A stretch of 37,434 nucleotides of DNA, taken from IMG/VR virus record IMGVR_UViG_3300048918_000255, positions 1 to 37,434 of that record; one strand, given 5' to 3'. The translations under genes were made by a program, and so were the position numbers. The notes beneath the pieces were generated by a model. It was not told the DNA's origin, did no database searches, and saw only the letters and a program-made list of their open reading frames with translations. The DNA is from a virus. Shown in pieces: positions 12,704-19,809 of the stretch (position 1 is its first letter; every line of letters begins with the position of its first letter).

Positions 12704-14425
12704 TTACTCCGCTCTGACGATCCCGTCAATCCCCATCCTCGCCTCGATCCGTTCCTGTAGCGCTTGGGCGTCAGCACGGCCCAGCGCCTTGGCCGAGGAC
12801 AGGTCGAGCCCGAACCGGAAATAGAAGGTTTTCAGGATCTCCGAGTCGGATTTGCCGAAGTGTTTCTCGCCGCCGGCCCAGGTCGCGATGACCTCGCGGA
12901 GCCGTCGTTGCGCTTGCTGCGTCTCGAGGAATCGGTTCTTAATGCCCTGCGCCATGGCGAACGTTGCGCCGGCAGGGATAACCGGTGCGAACGTGGTGAC
13001 ATCGACTTCCTCGCCACGCATACGAGCCAGCACCTCGGGGCTCAGCTCGAACAGATCGCCGTCGACCATCTCTGGCGCGTTGCGGTGTTGCGGTGTCGGC
13101 TTCGTGCCGCAGTACGGGCAGCAATCGCGGTAGGCCTCGAAGTCGGCGAAGCAATCCGGGTTCAGGCATTTCTTCAGCGGGATTGCATCGGTTGGCGCAG
13201 AACGTGCTTTGCGGTCCATGCGATCGAGCGTCTGGATGCGCGGGCCATCTGGCGGGAGATGGCGCTCAACGTTGCCCACGTGGTCAATAATCAGGCCGTG
13301 CGGCTTATCCGATTCGGCAATGAAGCGCTTGCGCTGCTCCACCGTGTAGGTATCCCAAGCACCCATGAGCACATCGCTCACCATCAAGCGCAGCACGCGG
13401 CCGAACTGCTGATCGAATAGGGGCTTCGACTCGGTTTTGCGCACCATTTGCACGCACTGAATCGCCGGCAGATCGAAGCCTTCGCCGAATAGGTCGACGT
13501 TGACCAGCACGCGGATCTCGCCGCGCTCGAAGCGTTGCATGATGTCGAAACGCAGCACGTCCGGCGTATCGGCGCTAACGACTTCCGCGGTTTGGCCTGC
13601 GTCCTTGAAGGCGTTCGCGATTTTGACCGCTTCCTCCACGTCGACGGCAAAGACGACCGTGCGTAGTTTGGTGGCGAACTTGAGGTTCATCGCGACCACG
13701 TTGCCGACGATCTTTTTCGATCGGTGCATGGCGCGGCGATTCTTCTCCGGCGACAGATCGCCCGAGGCCGTCACCGTCACGTCGCTGAAGTCCAGATCGT
13801 CTACCAGCGGCGGCGCGATGACGCGGTAGTCCGTCAGGTAGCCGTTGTCAATCACCCAGCGCAGCTTCGGCCCGAGCACGATGTCGTCAGCGATGCCGTC
13901 CGCGTGGCGGCCCAGGCCCTTGCCGTCCGCGCGACCCGCCGTGGCCGTCACAAGCAAGCCGCGTGCCTGCGGGTTGAACAGCTCGACGCCCCGGCCCCAT
14001 TTGTTCTCTTTGAGGAAGTGATGCCCTTCGTCGCCGATCCACGTCCGCACTTGGCTGAGCCACGGGTCCGAAGGATTGAGATTGAGTAGCGAGTCAATGC
14101 CGACAACGCCACAGCGCGCGGAGGGGTCAACATAGTTTCGCTTGAGCTTACGCATCTGGATCGAGACGATGTCGCGGATCAGCGATTTGCTACCGATCAC
14201 GCGATGACGAACGCCATTGCGCGCGAGCGTCACGCTCATTTGGCTGACCAGCTCACGACGATGCGCAATCGCCGCGCTGGCGCCGGCTTCCTCGGAGAGG
14301 ATGTTGCTGAAAAGGACCGTTTTGCCGAAGCCAGTCGGCGCCACCGCGCAGACGACCTTGTTACCCCGTGACCACGAATGCGTGATGTGCTGTTTTAACT
14401 CGACTTGCGGAGGGCGCAAATGCAC
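12704..14425 (-). CDS. superfamily 2 DEAD/DEAH-type helicase
   Basis: 573 residues. Walker A APTGFGKT at 29-36, motif II DEGH at 132-135, motif III TATAGR, and motif VI QQFGRVLR define an SF2 helicase/ATPase of the type found in phage replication modules. A C-terminal Cys-rich segment (CLNPDCFADFEAYRDCCPYC) adds a zinc ribbon after the helicase core. The start is GTG at 14425, chosen because AGGGGA lies 8 nt upstream and a promoter ends about 30 nt before it. First gene of the leftward operon, so it should be expressed early. It probably remodels DNA during replication or recombination. Confidence 0.88.
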   Translation of the reverse strand: MHLRPPQVELKQHITHSWSRGNKVVCAVAPTGFGKTVLFSNILSEEAGASAAIAHRRELVSQMSVTLARNGVRHRVIGSKSLIRDIVSIQMRKLKRNYVDPSARCGVVGIDSLLNLNPSDPWLSQVRTWIGDEGHHFLKENKWGRGVELFNPQARGLLVTATAGRADGKGLGRHADGIADDIVLGPKLRWVIDNGYLTDYRVIAPPLVDDLDFSDVTVTASGDLSPEKNRRAMHRSKKIVGNVVAMNLKFATKLRTVVFAVDVEEAVKIANAFKDAGQTAEVVSADTPDVLRFDIMQRFERGEIRVLVNVDLFGEGFDLPAIQCVQMVRKTESKPLFDQQFGRVLRLMVSDVLMGAWDTYTVEQRKRFIAESDKPHGLIIDHVGNVERHLPPDGPRIQTLDRMDRKARSAPTDAIPLKKCLNPDCFADFEAYRDCCPYCGTKPTPQHRNAPEMVDGDLFELSPEVLARMRGEEVDVTTFAPVIPAGATFAMAQGIKNRFLETQQAQRRLREVIATWAGGEKHFGKSDSEILKTFYFRFGLDLSSAKALGRADAQALQERIEARMGIDGIVRAE

Positions 14426-14440
14426 GGAGAAATTCCCCTA

Positions 14441-14456
14441 TTGACGAGGCCGTCAG
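14441..14456. promoter_or_regulatory. TTGACG-N4-CGTCA dyad in the divergent promoter region
   Basis: TTGACG-AGGC-CGTCAG, nearly the same dyad as at 3384-3399 (TTGACG-CAAT-CGTCAA). It overlaps the -10 of the leftward promoter and may supply a rightward -35. Probable operator. Confidence 0.45.
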
Positions 14457-14483
14457 TCTAGGGTTAGGCTGCGATCCCGTCAA
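14455..14483 (-). promoter_or_regulatory. sigma-70 promoter for the leftward replication operon
   Basis: Reading leftward: TTGACG (14483-14478), 17-nt spacer, TAGACT (14460-14455). The expected start near 14448 leaves a leader of about 23 nt to the helicase GTG. It sits in the 81-bp divergent gap. Confidence 0.5.
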
Positions 14484-14506
14484 CCATTCAACCAACGGAG
14501 AAAGCC

Positions 14507-15388
14507 ATGCAGTTGCATGTGGTCATTGAAGATATTTTCCACGCTGGCGAGATTCGCCAGAACATTGAAAAATTGCAGCGGCTTCTCGCAGTGGCGGAAG
14601 GCAAGGTTCTGCACACGATCGACGTTAAGCTCGACGCCGCCGAAATCCGCGAGATGATTACGGGCGAAGCCGCCAAGCTCGGCGTCAAGCTTCCCAGCGT
14701 GGACTCCAGCGCCAAGGAAGACCTTGCGCTCGCGCATACGCTGTTCGGTACCGGCGACGGGAGCACTACCGAAGTCCCTTTGGAGCCTGCCGCCTCCACT
14801 GCGGCTGTCGAGACGTCCACGACTGCCCCCGCGGCCCCGCCGGTTACTTCAGCGCCGCCTCCGCCCGTCGCGGCGCCTGCCCCGCCCGCGCCTCCTGCGG
14901 CTGCTACCCCGGCCCCTGCCTCGACCGGTGAAACGGATCGCAACGGCTACACGCACGACGAGCGCATCCACGCTAGCACGAAGACCAAGAACGCTGACGG
15001 CACGTGGCGCTACAAGCGCGGCGTGGCCGATACGCTGGTGGAGAGCGTTGAGCTGGCGCAGCGTGCGTTGCGCGGGGCCTCTGGCGCACCGGAAACCGTT
15101 GTGACCGGCGATGGCTCGACCCAGGCCGCGGCCGTTGCACCCCCGCCGCCGCCGCCGAACGCTGCGCCACCTGCACCCCCGGCCGCGCCCGCTGCTCCCG
15201 GCGTCACCTTCGGCGCACTCGTCAAGCGCACCCAGGAAGTGATGCGTGTCGGCAAGTGGATGGTGCTGGATATGCAAAAAGCGCTGAAGTCGATCGGCTT
15301 GCCGGACTTCCCGTCGTTGCAGAGCCGCCCGGATCTGTTCGACCAGTTCGACCAGCTGCTCACGATCGCTGAGCTGACGGAGAAGTAA
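14507..15388 (+). CDS. conserved phage protein with Pro/Ala linkers, replication operon
   Basis: 293 residues, first gene of the rightward operon; GGAG 9 nt before the ATG. Three structured parts are joined by two Pro/Ala-rich linkers (about residues 90-145 and 205-232). The N-terminal helical part covers about 1-85. A central module of about 50 residues contains DERIHASTKTKNADGTWRYK. The C-terminal part covers about 235-293. The central DERIHASTKTKNADGTW motif recurs in many phage and prophage proteins without assigned function. The layout suggests a multi-contact scaffold or adaptor in replication. The antisense strand has long open frames here, caused by high GC. Confidence 0.75.
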   Translation: MQLHVVIEDIFHAGEIRQNIEKLQRLLAVAEGKVLHTIDVKLDAAEIREMITGEAAKLGVKLPSVDSSAKEDLALAHTLFGTGDGSTTEVPLEPAASTAAVETSTTAPAAPPVTSAPPPPVAAPAPPAPPAAATPAPASTGETDRNGYTHDERIHASTKTKNADGTWRYKRGVADTLVESVELAQRALRGASGAPETVVTGDGSTQAAAVAPPPPPPNAAPPAPPAAPAAPGVTFGALVKRTQEVMRVGKWMVLDMQKALKSIGLPDFPSLQSRPDLFDQFDQLLTIAELTEK

Positions 15389-15389
15389 C

Positions 15390-15944
15390 ATGGCGCACTC
15401 CCACGCACAGATCGTCGCGTGGTTGCTCCCCCTCGTGGCGCCGGTTGCTCCGGCGCTGCGGGACAAGGCGCACCACGAGGTTGTGGATCAGCGGCTCGAG
15501 GCATTGCAGGCAGCGGCGCAATGCGGGCTCGAAGGCATCGTGGCCGTCGAAGCGGCAATGACCGCGATTCGGCTCAAGCCTGGCGAAGCACCGCCGGCAT
15601 TAACGGGCGCGCAGCTGATCGCCGAGGAAGTGCACCGTCAACGCACTGAGAAGGGCTACACCGTCGAGCACGACGCAGCTACCTATCTCGATTACGGTTG
15701 TACGGGCAACATGGCTCTAGCCGCCGAATCGATCGCTGGCCACGCGGGCATGTCACTCGCCGTGGAATTCGATGACGCCGCGTACAAACGCCAGCTCTGC
15801 CCGTTGACTTGGCCATGGACTGAGAGCGTTTGGCGCCCTGAATCGCCCCGCGCCGATCTCATCAAGGCCGGCGCATTGATCGCCGCGCAGATCGACTTGC
15901 TCGATTACCTCGAGGCGCAGAAGGCAAAGGAGAGCGCGGCATGA
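15390..15944 (+). CDS. conserved phage protein, GYT-EHD / WPW family
   Basis: 184 residues. Conserved patterns: LIAEEVHRQRTEKGYTVEHD, then a Gly/Ala stretch, then LTWPWTESVWRP and DLIKAGALIAAQIDLLDYL. This family is very common in phages near replication genes; function is not established (a MazG-like nucleotide-handling role has crossed my mind because of the helix-rich acidic pattern, without proof). The first 75 residues are an additional helical region. The start lies 1 nt after the previous stop. Confidence 0.75.
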   Translation: MAHSHAQIVAWLLPLVAPVAPALRDKAHHEVVDQRLEALQAAAQCGLEGIVAVEAAMTAIRLKPGEAPPALTGAQLIAEEVHRQRTEKGYTVEHDAATYLDYGCTGNMALAAESIAGHAGMSLAVEFDDAAYKRQLCPLTWPWTESVWRPESPRADLIKAGALIAAQIDLLDYLEAQKAKESAA

Positions 15945-16162
15945 CCGCGCTTATCCTCGGTCGACCACACACGAGCGAATCGTGGATCGTCAATTTCTTT
16001 CGACGGCCTGAGTCGGGCATGCCGGCGATCTCTCGGCAGTATCCGCGCAACGCGGCGGAAACGCCCGAAGACGTGGTCACGCTGGTGCTGATCGAATTCC
16101 CGCACGCGCACATCATCGACGTGCGTTCGCGCCTGCTCACTACTTGGAAGCCTACGGCATGA
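15941..16162 (+). CDS. hypothetical small protein
   Basis: 73 residues, start overlapping the previous stop (ATGA) and stop overlapping the next start. Compact alpha/beta composition (DVVTLVLIEFPHAHIIDVRS). Basic overall. Not recognised; the tight coupling on both sides supports a real gene. Confidence 0.6.
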   Translation: MTALILGRPHTSESWIVNFFRRPESGMPAISRQYPRNAAETPEDVVTLVLIEFPHAHIIDVRSRLLTTWKPTA

Positions 16163-16443
16163 AAACGGTCTGGAAATACCAGCTCGAATTGCTGGCTAAT
16201 GGCCAAGCCGAGAATACCATCAGCATGCCCCTAGGGTCGGCGATTCTCGGCGTCCATCTGCAATACGGTAAGCCCGTGCTATACGCGCTAGTTGACGAAC
16301 GCCAGCCGCACACGGAGCAACGAGTAATTATCTTCCGCGGAACTGGCCATCGCGAAATCCCCGATAACGCAATCTTTCTCGGAACAGTATTGCTCCATAA
16401 TCACACCCTCGTGCTTCATTTCTTCGAGAGGGCGCGCGCATGA
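16159..16443 (+). CDS. DUF7352-like protein
   Basis: 94 residues from the ATG at 16159, which overlaps the previous stop (ATGA). KTVWKYQLELLANGQAENTI, then MPLGSAILGVHLQYGKPVLY, then FRGTGHREIPDNAIFLGTV match the small beta-rich phage family annotated as DUF7352 (tentative, from memory). No enzymatic residues stand out. Usually found beside replication or recombination genes. Confidence 0.65.
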   Translation: MKTVWKYQLELLANGQAENTISMPLGSAILGVHLQYGKPVLYALVDERQPHTEQRVIIFRGTGHREIPDNAIFLGTVLLHNHTLVLHFFERARA

Positions 16444-17579
16444 GCGACCACGATCACGCATTCCTCGCGCCCAGCTCGGCGCACGAATGGATCAACTGCG
16501 GCCTGGCGCCGCATCTCTCGTCGATCACGCAGGACTTACGCGACGGCGACGAGGACAAGGAAGGCAACGCGGCGCACGCGCATGCCGCGCAGCTGCTCAC
16601 GACGGGCGAGCTGATTCCGGTAGGCACGCAGATGAATAACGGCGTGACGGTCACGGATGAAATGCTCGAGGGGTCGATGACCTATGCCGAGCACATTCAA
16701 GCCACTCTCGGCCCGATATTGCCGAAGCTGATCGTCGAGCAGCTCGTGCACGTGCCGAGCGTGAACGGTAAATGCTACGGCACGCCGGACGCCTACGCGT
16801 TGTATCACGGCAACCCTTGTATCGAGTTGCACCTATTCGATTATAAATTCGGCCACCGCTTCGTCGAGGTGTTCGAGAACTGGCAATTGCTGCTGTACGT
16901 CATCGGCGTGCTTGATGCGTCCAACATCCCGCCGTCCGATTGGTTCGCCGTGCAGGTAACGATGCACATCGTCCAGCCTCGCACCTACACCAGCGAAGGC
17001 CCGATCCGCACGTGGACGATCACCGCCGACAAGTTGCATCCTTACATCTCGGAACTGGCTGGCGCAGCGACGCGTGCACTCAGCTCGCAACGCGTAGGCC
17101 GTGCCGGCGAATGGTGCCGTGATTGCGTCGGCCGTCGACGCTGCGAGGCGAATCAGAAGTCGGCCTATCGTTCCATCCACGAGTCAGGCCGAGCGACGCC
17201 CGTCGACCTCGACGATCGCGCGCTGTCCCGCGAGTTGCGCTCTCTGCACTATGCCCAGGCCATGCTTGAGTCGCGCATCACCGGCTTGGAGCAACAGGCG
17301 TTGCACCGCTTGCAGGCCGGCGCGCACTTGGCGGATTACGGCATCGACTACACGCGGCCGCATCGTCGCTGGAGCGTTCCCGCCGAGACGGTGCTGGCAG
17401 TAGGCGAGATGCTCGGCAAGGATCTGGCCAAGTCTGCGGAGCCGGCGGTTCTCACTCCCGCGCAGGCGAAGAAATTAGGGATTGACGAGTCCGTCATTGT
17501 GGAATACGCTTCATACCCACCCGGATCAGCAAAGCTCGTTCCGGTCGACACCACCAAAACGAGGAAGATATTCGCATGA
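16440..17579 (+). CDS. DUF2800 protein, RecB-like PD-(D/E)XK nuclease
   Basis: 379 residues. The N-terminus APSSAHEWINCGLAPHLSS is characteristic of DUF2800. The core has GTPDAY (Asp about 117) and FDYKFGH (Asp about 134, Lys about 136), the D...(D/E)-x-K pattern of RecB-family exonucleases. Near residue 225, WCRDCVGRRRCEAN gives Cys positions like the iron-sulfur cluster of AddB/Cas4-type nucleases; the fourth Cys is not obvious to me. In related phages this gene always neighbours a DUF2815 protein, as here (ATGA overlap). Expected role: DNA end processing in replication-linked recombination. Confidence 0.82.
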   Translation: MSDHDHAFLAPSSAHEWINCGLAPHLSSITQDLRDGDEDKEGNAAHAHAAQLLTTGELIPVGTQMNNGVTVTDEMLEGSMTYAEHIQATLGPILPKLIVEQLVHVPSVNGKCYGTPDAYALYHGNPCIELHLFDYKFGHRFVEVFENWQLLLYVIGVLDASNIPPSDWFAVQVTMHIVQPRTYTSEGPIRTWTITADKLHPYISELAGAATRALSSQRVGRAGEWCRDCVGRRRCEANQKSAYRSIHESGRATPVDLDDRALSRELRSLHYAQAMLESRITGLEQQALHRLQAGAHLADYGIDYTRPHRRWSVPAETVLAVGEMLGKDLAKSAEPAVLTPAQAKKLGIDESVIVEYASYPPGSAKLVPVDTTKTRKIFA

Positions 17580-18508
17580 ACGCAATGCAGCGACCGGAAA
17601 TCCGTTTCCCGGTAGGACGTATCGTCGGAGGTAGCATCTCGCAGGAAAAAACCACGGATTACGAGGGCAAGCCGCTGGTCTACAAGTCCGGCGACAAGAT
17701 CGGCCAGCCGCGCGTCGAGTTTGGCTTCGGCATCGCGTTCCCGAAGACCCAGGCGCATTGGGGCAACGAGCCGGGCTGGGGCCAGACGATCTGGAACTTC
17801 GGCAATACGACATGGGGCGCCGTCGCGCAGAACAAGGATTTCTCGTGGAAGATCACGGATGGTGATAGCACCGAACCGAACAGGAAGGGCAACAAGCCGT
17901 GCGATGCCGAAGGTTACCCCGGTCATTGGGTCGTGTGGTTCAGCGGCTCGACGCGTCCGAAGGTGTGCGACGCCAAGGGCGAGCGTTTCCTCAGCGAGGA
18001 AGAAATCGTCGCGATCAAGGCCGGCTACTTCGTACAGGTGTTCGGCGATATCGACTCGAATAAGTCGACGGGCAATCCGGGCCTCTACATCAATCACAAG
18101 ATCGTGGCCTTCTCTGGCTACGGCCCGGAGATCCAGCTCGGCGTGGATCTGAAGTCGGTCGGCTTCGGCTCCGATCCGCTGCCCGCTGGTGCGTCCGCTG
18201 CGCCGGTCGGCATGACCGCTGCGCCTGGCGTTGCTGGTGCTCCCGGTGTGGCCACGCCTGCCCCGCCGGTCGCTGCCCCGCCGGTCGCCACTCCGCCCGT
18301 CGCGACGCCGACTCCGACCGCCGTACAGCCGCACGCAGCGATCCTCAACGCGGGCGCTGTGACTCCGCCGCCTCCGCCTGTTGCTGCTCCGCCGGCTCCT
18401 GCCGCTGGTCCGCAGATGAATCCTTCCGCTGGTGGCGTCAGCTATCAGGCGTTCAAGGATGCGGGCTGGAGCGACGAGCAGCTGCGCGCGGCGGGCCATA
18501 TTAACTGA
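17576..18508 (+). CDS. DUF2815 single-stranded DNA-binding protein
   Basis: 310 residues. Residues about 1-190 (IRFPVGRIVGGSISQ, then KPRVEFGFG-like strands, NPGLYINHKIVAFSGYGPEI) fit the DUF2815 OB-fold family; the SSB of phage Enc34 was assigned to this family. A Pro/Ala-rich flexible segment follows (about 200-283), ending in a short predicted helix (YQAFKDAGWSDEQLRAAGHI). The tail is not acidic like that of bacterial SSB, but the terminal helix may play the same partner-binding role. Coupled by ATGA to the DUF2800 nuclease and followed by a terminator, consistent with high demand for this protein. Confidence 0.82.
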   Translation: MNAMQRPEIRFPVGRIVGGSISQEKTTDYEGKPLVYKSGDKIGQPRVEFGFGIAFPKTQAHWGNEPGWGQTIWNFGNTTWGAVAQNKDFSWKITDGDSTEPNRKGNKPCDAEGYPGHWVVWFSGSTRPKVCDAKGERFLSEEEIVAIKAGYFVQVFGDIDSNKSTGNPGLYINHKIVAFSGYGPEIQLGVDLKSVGFGSDPLPAGASAAPVGMTAAPGVAGAPGVATPAPPVAAPPVATPPVATPTPTAVQPHAAILNAGAVTPPPPPVAAPPAPAAGPQMNPSAGGVSYQAFKDAGWSDEQLRAAGHIN

Positions 18509-18533
18509 TTCACCCCGTCCCTCGTGGACTTTC

Positions 18534-18570
18534 GCCCCGGTTCGCGTCTCAGCTCGCCGGGGCTCTTTTT
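18534..18570 (+). terminator. Rho-independent terminator after the SSB gene
   Basis: GCCCCGG (18534-18540) pairs exactly with CCGGGGC (18557-18563), then TCTTTTT. The 7-bp GC stem is strong. The genes downstream have no obvious new promoter, so it probably attenuates rather than stops the operon. Confidence 0.75.
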
Positions 18571-18582
18571 CTGAGGTGTGCA

Positions 18583-18849
18583 ATGCTACTCCGCTTCCTC
18601 GTTTGGCTCGGGCTGACTCGGCGCTATGTCGATACCAAAGGTGTCGAACGATGGTTTGTGCCGATCCATTTCGCGCCGTGGCACGTGTGGTCTAACTGGA
18701 AAACGTTTCGCGCTTATCTGCGATTGCATAGCGCGTTCTATGTTTTCCGAAATGACCCTAGGTTTATCAAATGGCGTCCCGGTCGATTGCTTCCTCGACG
18801 TTGGGGCTTCGGTTTCTACATGCTCATAGAATTCGGGGATCGAGGATGA
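18583..18849 (+). CDS. hypothetical basic protein
   Basis: 88 residues, 12 nt after the terminator; TGAGG precedes the ATG. Rich in Trp, Arg and Phe (FAPWHVWSNWKTFRAYLRLH), with a hydrophobic start (MLLRFLVWLGL) and a hydrophobic C-terminal stretch (WGFGFYMLIEFG). May associate with the membrane. Not recognised. Confidence 0.6.
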   Translation: MLLRFLVWLGLTRRYVDTKGVERWFVPIHFAPWHVWSNWKTFRAYLRLHSAFYVFRNDPRFIKWRPGRLLPRRWGFGFYMLIEFGDRG

Positions 18850-19004
18850 AATACGTCTGGCTCCTACTCGCCTATATCTGCGCCGTGTGCGAAGGGCTGT
18901 TTGCCGTGCCGTGCTTTATCATTTTCGCCCTGTTGTGCGCGATGTGGCAGGACGGCGCATTCGTTCCCGGCAAGCCTGTCGAGCGCGCCTCCAATGACGC
19001 TTAA
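18846..19004 (+). CDS. small membrane protein
   Basis: 52 residues, ATGA overlap with the previous gene. One or two membrane helices (VWLLLAYICAVCEGLFAV, then CFIIFALLCAMW), short polar C-terminus. Four Cys in the hydrophobic part. Not recognised. Confidence 0.6.
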   Translation: MKYVWLLLAYICAVCEGLFAVPCFIIFALLCAMWQDGAFVPGKPVERASNDA

Positions 19005-19143
19005 GCAGGCTCGGCGCGCGATCAAATGGACGCTGCTGTTCTGCACGTGGACAGTCGTCACCGTGAAGCTCGATAGCGTCATACCGGGCATGGTCCTTTC
19101 TTCCGCGATGTGGCTCGTTTACGTTGAGGACTGCGACAAGTGA
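18994..19143 (+). CDS. small membrane protein
   Basis: 49 residues, overlapping the preceding gene by 11 nt and the next by 4 nt (GTGA). Basic N-terminus (MTLKQARRAIKW), then hydrophobic stretches (TLLFCTWTVVTVKL; GMVLSSAMWLVYV). Possibly acts together with the membrane protein encoded just before it. Not recognised. Confidence 0.55.
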   Translation: MTLKQARRAIKWTLLFCTWTVVTVKLDSVIPGMVLSSAMWLVYVEDCDK

Positions 19144-19496
19144 AAACGATCATCGCCGGCTCACGCAGCTGTCGTCACTTCAGCGACGTGATGCACGCCG
19201 TTACGCAGAGCGGCATTGCGATCACAGAGGTCGTCTCTGGCCACGCTAACGGAGCCGACAAGCTCGGCGAGCAATACGCGCGCACTGCGCAGCTGCCGTG
19301 CCGCATTTTCGCGGCCGACTGGAACCGTTTCGGTCGCAGCGCCGGGCCACAGCGCAACCTCGAGATGGCGCGCTACGCCGAGGCGCTGATCGCCGTGTGG
19401 GATGGCTCGTCGCCTGGCACGCGCCACATGATCGACTGCGCGCGTCGCCACGGCTTGACGGTCTTTGTGTATCGCACCGACTTGGAGCATCCGTAG
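19140..19496 (+). CDS. DUF2493 / SLOG-family protein (YspA-like)
   Basis: 118 residues from a GTG at 19140 overlapping the previous stop. KTIIAGSRSCRHF at the N-terminus, SGHANGADKLGEQYA in the middle (the GxARGAD-like signature) and FGRSAGPQRNLEMARYAEAL later define the DUF2493 Rossmann-like SLOG family, thought to bind nucleotides or their derivatives. In phages its role is unknown; nucleotide signalling or NAD/ADP-ribose handling has been proposed for SLOG proteins in general. It is complete and all signature motifs are present. Confidence 0.82.
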   Translation: MKTIIAGSRSCRHFSDVMHAVTQSGIAITEVVSGHANGADKLGEQYARTAQLPCRIFAADWNRFGRSAGPQRNLEMARYAEALIAVWDGSSPGTRHMIDCARRHGLTVFVYRTDLEHP

Positions 19497-19582
19497 TGCG
19501 TCGCTATGCGCTCATGGTGCTCTTGCTGGTCGCGGTCTGCGTGGCCATTGTTTACCTCGTTACCCGATTGGAGATGCAGTGA
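19496..19582 (+). CDS. 28-residue membrane microprotein
   Basis: GTG start at 19496 sharing its G with the TAG stop of the SLOG gene; its TGA overlaps the next ATG. The product is a single hydrophobic helix (ALMVLLLVAVCVAIVYLV) with a basic N-terminus and a polar tail. The exact one-base overlaps at both ends support translation in a chain. Confidence 0.55.
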   Translation: MRRYALMVLLLVAVCVAIVYLVTRLEMQ

Positions 19583-19809
19583 TGCGCGTTCCTATTCTCA
19601 CCGACGCTTTCGATGAGCGTAGCGTTATTGGCTACGCCGAGATCGACGAAACGAAATTGCCCCTACTACCGGACTTTCATCTGTCGCTTGCCTTCACTGC
19701 GCAGAAAGTCGAGAACGATATTCCGGTGGAATGGAAGCTCGAACAATTGCTCGTCACGTCAGACGACAAGTTTGTCAGCCTTGCGCAGTTCATGGGCGAG
19801 ACTCACTAA
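19582..19809 (+). CDS. hypothetical small protein
   Basis: 75 residues, start overlapping the preceding stop (TGATG) and last base shared with the polymerase ATG (TAATG). Beta-rich start (MRVPILTDAFDERSVIGYAE), acidic overall. Placed directly before the polymerase; co-translation is expected. Not recognised. Confidence 0.6.
   Translation: MRVPILTDAFDERSVIGYAEIDETKLPLLPDFHLSLAFTAQKVENDIPVEWKLEQLLVTSDDKFVSLAQFMGETH

Noticed and set aside
17348-18583. 411-codon open frame antisense to the DUF2800 and DUF2815 genes
   Set aside because: Low-complexity Arg-rich translation across two recognised genes; a composition effect.
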